NCBI GenBank assembly: GCA_964019415.1
Contig: OZ025885.1
Span: 5,491,444 to 5,555,443 of the forward strand
Reading direction: 5' to 3'
DNA from: Ianthella basta
Taxonomy: Eukaryota; Porifera; Demospongiae; Verongiida; Ianthellidae
DNA: 64,000 nt
Every line of letters starts with the position of its first letter. Within the stretch, counting starts at the first letter, position 1. Below the pieces are notes generated by a model. That model saw nothing but the letters and a program-made list of their open reading frames with translations. It did no database searches and was not told the DNA's origin. The translations under genes and the position numbers were made by a program. Below, in pieces: positions 58,985 to 64,000 of this stretch.

Positions 58985-58995
58985 TCTTATGATTA

Positions 58996-59026
<31 letters not shown>
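58649..59026. repeat. ATT/TTA and poly-T low-complexity block
   Basis: (ATT)n runs at 58655-58675, 58812-58835, 58926-58946 and 58997-59026, with a T run at 58946-58981. Between them lies the second copy of the CAGATTCTGACACACA block. Confidence 0.85.
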
Positions 59027-59028
<2 letters not shown>

Positions 59029-60039
59029 CAGTAGTGATAAAACATAATATGGGAAGGGTCACTTTATTATAATAGTAATAATAAATGATAATAATGATAA
59101 TTATTATTATAAGACAAAGGGACACAGATACGCATTACAATAATTGAACAATCATACTGATAAATTAAATTAAATTAAATCAATCAAATCAATTCAATTA
59201 AATCAATCAATCAATCAATAGACTGGAGTCCTGGCAGCTCCAAAGTGCTCTGCACAGAGGCAGAGTTCCCCATCTGGATAGCCACAGATAGTCGCTGGAG
59301 CAGGTAGGCGAAAGACTGAGGCTCCCCTGTGGTTGCCTTCAGCCTGCGGCCTAGGTTTCGGAGGAAACTCAATGAATCTGGACCTATTGTGCCGCAGGTT
59401 TCCACTGCAATAGGCTGGAATACATAGGACCTGTCAAGGTGGGCGTACTTGCTCTGCTTGTTCTTCTCTGCTGCAGCTGCAGCCCCTCCCGCTTCCCTGG
59501 ACGACCCCCGAATGCGGGAGTCACAAAAGGAGTCCACGCATGTTGCGTCCCACACGAGGAACTTTCCCTCCGTCCATGGGATGAGGGTAACACCATCTGG
59601 GCGCTTCCCATCAGCTCTGTGAAGGCCAGATGGTTCAAGTCTGCTGGGGATGTTGGCTGAAGCTAACGAGTGGTAGATGGTGTTATTCAGCATCTGATGG
59701 CGAGGGATTCTGCCTTGGCTCATCCTGCAGCTCAGACCATGAAGGCCGAGCTTGTCGACAGGTCCTCCGCAGAAGCTGCAGGAGTGGGGTAGGCATATGG
59801 AGGCGCCCACTCTGAGACCAATGGCAATACGGATAGCCTCGTTGGGCATGCGAAGACCCAGTGAGGAGATAGGTGGTGCGTTCAACCATGCCCCAGACTC
59901 GAATGAGCCGGCACCAAGCAGCCGTGATGTTGAGATCTCATTGGTGCAGTGCTCCAGAAGGGTGTCGAATGTGTGCTGGACTACAGGCCCGTCCCAGGAT
60001 TTCTGGCGATTTACGGCAGAAGGGACCGGTGTGTCTTCA

Positions 60040-60040
<1 letters not shown>
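59027..60040 (-). pseudogene. 5'-truncated non-LTR retrotransposon, second minus-strand copy
   Basis: About 1.0 kb, near-identical to 57585-58648 and shorter at the 5' edge (starts in EDTPVPSAVNRQKSWDGP). Same CCHC and endonuclease motifs; stop at 59211. The 5' edge meets (ATT)n at 60041-60098, the 3' edge meets (ATT)n at 58997-59026. It reads open across the whole fragment. Confidence 0.82.

Positions 60041-60098
<58 letters not shown>
60041..60098. repeat. (ATT)n microsatellite at retroelement boundary
   Basis: About 58 bp of pure ATT between the truncated retroelement and the deaminase-unit flank that starts ACACCTGTTCATGTTGATGG. Confidence 0.95.
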
Positions 60099-60099
<1 letters not shown>

Positions 60100-60386
60100 C
60101 ACCTGTTCATGTTGATGGTGGTACAGTTCAGAAGCTATGTCTGTTCTACTTACCACAGTCATTTGTGAATTCCACACACGATGCTTTAAAGTTAACACAC
60201 TCAGTTGTTCTATAATGGAACATTTTACTTCACACAGTATGCATACATTGGATCCTACTACTTAAAATAATGAAGACCTTATTGTATATGTTCTAGTGAG
60301 ACACAAACTTTAATCAATTGATGATGCACATCTAATGCTGAGTTCCTTGAAAAATTAAGGTGAGGTACGACAATGCACTGTTAGAA

Positions 60387-60733
60387 TCAGCCATCATTTG
60401 TAGTACATTGATTCCTTTTGATATAACCATTTCGATAATGTTTCTGCACGCAGATCACTTGCACATAAGCACGCAAAAAGTTTCTGTTTTTAGTTTTTAC
60501 AGTTAAGTATGGGGTCATATAGTCATTTACCATTTCTGTTGAATAAGTGACAACAATATGGTGCCATGAATATGCATTGCTGGTAAAAGCAATGCCATCA
60601 GTACATCCAGTACAAGGGGTTCCCCTGGTGTAGAGGAGGATGGCAGCTGGCGGTTGCCCAAATGCCTTAAAGTATGTTGCCATTAGAGGGGTCAGTTGAC
60701 CTAGAAGGAGTCTAGTTACTGTGCATTTGCATG
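60387..60733 (-). pseudogene. Partial deaminase, C-terminal half with damaged HxE
   Basis: From MATYFKAFGQPPAAILLYTR the frame holds GTPCTGC (both zinc Cys), HIVVTYSTEMVNDYMTPY, NRNFLRAYVQVICV and QCTTNDG, where the C-terminal module is cut short. Upstream in frame TRLLLGQLTPL aligns with TETRLL..., but the His-x-Glu codons read TGC ACA GTA, consistent with a 2-bp loss and Glu to Val. No signal-peptide half is found upstream (60734-61300). Confidence 0.75.
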
Positions 60734-61708
60734 GGGACTTTCAGTCGGAAAATCTCCTATTGTTCTTACCAGAACACTTCCAACTTATGACAACAATGCT
60801 TCAATTCACTATTCAATCCAACATGGTAGCACGGTTGAGTGTATTGAAGTCAATCCTAAATGAAAGTAGTTGTTCTGCGCTTTCAATGGAGAGTGAAATC
60901 AGAAGAGGGTGCTACAATGCTCAAGCTGTACAGGTATACGTATCCATCACACACACATACACACGCGCACACACACATATATACATATGTGCTCATACAC
61001 ATTCATTCACTCACTCACAAGCACAAACACACACTCACAATATTCATAATATTATGAACACTCATACACACTCGGTTGCTCACACACATGCATGCACACA
61101 CACTCCCTCACATAAACAGACACACAGAACACACACAAAATATTATTGGCTGCTAGCTATAGTACTGTACATGGTTGCAATTGTTGCAAGTTTGCATGCG
61201 TGGTCCTGGCACTGTGAAAAATGTTCAAAACAAGTGTGCAACACAGGAGGGTATCAGCCAACAGAACTGAGTATTTTGTACTAGTAGCATGACAGAGTCT
61301 ACACTCTACCATGCAGTATGACAGCTATACATGAACACCACGTGCTCCTGCCTTGATGAGTTCATGTAGGCATGCATAGTTGCCATTGGGTGCATGAGTC
61401 TAGTGTTAACGTATATAGCCAACAGAATACAGCATGGGAGCTGAGTACATGTTCACGTCCTTGTCTCATGTCTCTGACCAAAGATCCAATCAATATTACC
61501 TGAGCCATTAATCCATAGCAATATGACTGTAGGCCACATTGTGTACAGTGGATAGGAATTACCTCAAATGTAGGTGTGTAGTGCTCTTTACAGTTTGCAT
61601 TGCTGTGCATTGCAGTCAGAATCTTCCAATAGTTATTCATCACCTGAATGCTCATTGTGTGCACAACACAAAGAAATTGATCATTCCATTCACTATTATT
61701 ATTATTAT
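60734..61708. other. Non-coding spacer with CA-rich tract
   Basis: 60780-60860 matches the dispersed CATTCACTATTCAATCCAAC family. 60945-61140 is CA-rich low complexity. (ATT)n at 61694-61708 immediately precedes the intact retrotransposon's T-rich leader. Confidence 0.55.
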
Positions 61709-61900
61709 ACACATTTTTTTATTTTTTTTTTATTTTTTTATTTTTTTATTTATTGAATCATTTACAGATGTCCACGATGTCCATGGACATCGATGGTACG
61801 TGTGGAAAAATGGCGGACTGATCGAAGTTATCGGGCAAGTTTGAGCGTCTCTCCCCCCAGCGATTGTGGAGCCTAAAGTGATTGTCAACACATTTTGACG

Positions 61901-64000
61901 ATGTCCATTGATGATGGTAGATTGGAGCTGGGGAGCAGAGTAGGTCAGCAACAAGAGGAAACCAACACCCTGATGGACCCCTCCCGCGCTCCTTGCGCCG
62001 TGTGCAAACGATTAATGCCTGTAACGAGAACCGGATTGATTCGTGTCCATGGCCCTTTGGACAATCGATGCGACGGTTCTCGGGTACCCCCTGGAAGTCT
62101 GCCGAGTGACAGTGACTGCGGAAACAGCCAAATCCTGCCCCCTCTAGTTTCAGACGCCCCCCCGTCTCCCCAAGGCGCGCTCTCTCCTCCCAAACTAGCG
62201 GCGCGGACGATCAAGAAGATACCACGTGCTGCGCGAGAACTGGCAGCGAAGAAATTGGCTGGGATTCTGGGACAGGTAGTTGCTAGCAACGACCTGGCCT
62301 CATGGGACCGACTCCTGCACTTTGGCAGTCGCTGCCTCCGTGTCCTTCCCAGAGGTGGTAGCAATTACAACACAGTCAAGGCATTCAAGAAGCAGATAGA
62401 AGATGAACTCGACCCTGCCCCACCCCATCCAGGTAGACAACAAGGTAGGAAAGCACAGAAGTGCAGTGCAGTGGAATCGCTGGCTGCTCGGGTGACTGCC
62501 AAGCTTGAGGAAGGAGACTTCGCCGGTGCCATCAGGCTGGTATGTTCTGAGGACACCATAGCAGACAGAAGCGAGGCAACCCTCAATGCTTTGCGAGGGA
62601 AACACCCAGCCCCTCATCCAGATACCCAGATCTGCCCGGCACCCCTGGAGACAAGTTGTACCCTTTCCGTGTCTGAGGAAGAAGTGTCCCAAGCGGTTCG
62701 CTCTTTCCCCAATGGATCAGCCGGTGGGCCTGATGGTCTGAGACCCCAACACCTGAGGGACCTGACTGGACTGTCAGCGGGGGTGGGAGGGCCACTTTTG
62801 CTCAGAGCTCTTACACGTTTCACCAACCTAATTTTAGCAGGCAAGACCCCTGAGACAGTCCGTCCACTCTTCTTTGGTGCAAATTTGGTAGCCCTGGAGA
62901 AGAAGGGGGGCGGAGTCAGACCCATTGCCGTGGGCTGTACACTTCGTCGTCTGGCTGCTAAAGCTGCTGCAGCGCGTGTCAAGAGCCCAATGAGGTCACT
63001 CCTTGCCCCGCGTCAGTTGGGATATGGGACCCCTCGGGGGGCAGAAGTCGCAGTGCATGCTGCTCGCACCTACCTTGACAACCTCCCTCTGGATCATGTA
63101 CTTCTCAAGTTGGACTTCTCAAATGCCTTTAACAGTGTCCGCCGAGACAAGATGTTAATCCAGGTCAGTGAATTGGCTCCAGAGCTTCTTCCTTTTGTGC
63201 ACTCTGCATACTCTGCACCATCCACCCTCCTTTGGGGGGAAACCCCCTTACAGTCTTCTGAAGGAGTGCAGCAAGGGGACCCACTAGGCCCACTTTTGTT
63301 CTGTCTTGCTATCCATCCACTAATAGAAAAGCTCACTTCTGAGTTCGTTGTTTTCTATCTGGATGATGGCTCACTTGGTGGCAGAGTTGGGGAGGTCCTT
63401 CGGGATCTCCAGACAGTGGAGGGTGCAGCGGAGGAGCTGGGGCTCCAGTTGAACAGAGGAAAGTCAGAGGTCATTGGACACAACTCTGCCTCCCTGGAAC
63501 CCTTACTGGCTGCAGCCCCAGAGCTGAAAGTAACCAGCCCAGAGCAAGCTACCCTCCTCGGCTCTGCTGTGGGGAATGTGGAGTCTGTATCCAGAACCAT
63601 ACAGGAGAAGACTGAGATGCTTGGGGTCATGGGGAACAGACTGCAGTACCTCCATGCCCATGATGCCATCCTCCTCCTTCGCCACGCCTTAGCTATTCCT
63701 AAGCTGCTTTACACCCTTCGCACTTCTCCTTGTTTTGCCTCTCCGGAGCTTGTGGCCTATGACAACATGCTAAGGGCCATCACTAGCAGTGTCACCAACA
63801 CCCACTTTGGAGAACAGGATTCATCCTGGACACAGGCCTCCCTTCCGGTGAAGCATGGCGGCCTGGGCATCCGGAGCGCAGTGCAGCTTGCACCTTCCGC
63901 CTTCTTGGCTTCTGCAGCTGCCTCCTCTAATCTTGTTTGCCAAATCCTTCCAGACCGCCTGGCAGGCACCCTGGACACTGCTAGGGAGGAGGCCCTGGCT
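61901..64000 (+). CDS. Non-LTR retrotransposon reverse transcriptase (runs off window end)
   Basis: Open for 700 codons without a stop from ATG at 61901 (the last upstream in-frame stop is TAA at 61874). N-terminal zinc finger C32-x2-C35, H50, C57 (APCAVCKRLMP...RVHGPLDNRC). The RT palm follows: GPDGLRPQHL, LDFSNAFN (catalytic Asp405), GVQQGDPLGPLLF (from 456) and FYLDDGSLGG (Y486-L-D-D, catalytic). Then come thumb-like sequence and LPVKHGGLGIRSA. The next expected part, seen in the truncated copies at 57585 and 59027, is a CCHC knuckle and a restriction-like endonuclease. Reverse transcribes its own RNA by target-primed integration. The intact frame suggests recent activity. The leader begins after (ATT)n at 61694-61708. 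Confidence 0.92.
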   Translation, partial: MSIDDGRLELGSRVGQQQEETNTLMDPSRAPCAVCKRLMPVTRTGLIRVHGPLDNRCDGSRVPPGSLPSDSDCGNSQILPPLVSDAPPSPQGALSPPKLAARTIKKIPRAARELAAKKLAGILGQVVASNDLASWDRLLHFGSRCLRVLPRGGSNYNTVKAFKKQIEDELDPAPPHPGRQQGRKAQKCSAVESLAARVTAKLEEGDFAGAIRLVCSEDTIADRSEATLNALRGKHPAPHPDTQICPAPLETSCTLSVSEEEVSQAVRSFPNGSAGGPDGLRPQHLRDLTGLSAGVGGPLLLRALTRFTNLILAGKTPETVRPLFFGANLVALEKKGGGVRPIAVGCTLRRLAAKAAAARVKSPMRSLLAPRQLGYGTPRGAEVAVHAARTYLDNLPLDHVLLKLDFSNAFNSVRRDKMLIQVSELAPELLPFVHSAYSAPSTLLWGETPLQSSEGVQQGDPLGPLLFCLAIHPLIEKLTSEFVVFYLDDGSLGGRVGEVLRDLQTVEGAAEELGLQLNRGKSEVIGHNSASLEPLLAAAPELKVTSPEQATLLGSAVGNVESVSRTIQEKTEMLGVMGNRLQYLHAHDAILLLRHALAIPKLLYTLRTSPCFASPELVAYDNMLRAITSSVTNTHFGEQDSSWTQASLPVKHGGLGIRSAVQLAPSAFLASAAASSNLVCQILPDRLAGTLDTAREEALA

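Noticed and set aside
58189-60215. Plus-strand ORFs of 60-138 aa over the truncated retroelements, some ending in poly-Ile/Leu/Tyr
   Set aside because: Antisense of the endonuclease-coding region running into ATT microsatellite.
61945-63978. Overlapping minus-strand ORFs of 60-139 aa
   Set aside because: They are antisense shadows of the 700-codon reverse transcriptase frame on the plus strand.

Overview
The window is animal nuclear DNA. It has split genes with GT-AG introns, many CA/TG microsatellites, non-LTR retrotransposon and Helitron pieces, and no operons or ribosome-binding sites. A secreted collagen-like/fibrinogen-like protein together with a cluster of secreted AID/APOBEC-like deaminases suggests an early-branching metazoan, most likely a sponge. 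That placement is inference; no species can be named from the sequence alone.

Layout. (1) 160-5214, plus strand: thirteen 3' exons of a TM9SF1-type nine-pass membrane protein whose 5' end lies outside the window. (2) 5.2-13.0 kb: a secreted collagen-like/FReD-like gene, intact at 6998-8158, and a frameshifted paralog at 11874-13011. Between them are minisatellites and a 147-bp insert carrying a hammerhead-ribozyme-like core. (3) 12.0-24.5 kb: a near-identical tandem duplication with units of about 6.2 kb. Each unit carries a collagen-like gene piece, a 75-bp tandem array, a small hydrophobic ORF, one deaminase-like gene whose zinc-binding His is replaced by Asn, and a deaminase relic. (4) 25-43.6 kb: six further intact deaminase genes, all on the minus strand, interleaved with relics. 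(5) 45.8-48.3 kb: an adenylate kinase 2 gene with an abnormal first splice donor and no C-terminal end, bracketed by diverged direct repeats. (6) 48.8-55.3 kb: Helitron-like elements, a deaminase relic with its core deleted, and a ninth intact deaminase. (7) 55.9-64.0 kb: a 935-bp TIR element, three 5'-truncated copies of a non-LTR retrotransposon sitting between ATT microsatellites, a partial deaminase, and an apparently intact reverse transcriptase ORF that runs off the window end.

The central feature is the deaminase array: nine intact single-exon coding sequences plus at least eight relics. Intact members have a signal peptide, a strand ending in QYAVL or QYGVL, an H[AT]E motif, a YTRGTPCxxC-type motif, and in six members a C-terminal Cys/His module. 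This architecture matches the secreted branch of AID/APOBEC-like deaminases (SNADs) described in metazoans and proposed to act in mutagenic immunity. Two members have lost the catalytic His. The mix of intact, altered and dead copies, together with active-looking retroelements and lectin-like secreted neighbours, fits a birth-and-death immune gene cluster; function has not been shown here.
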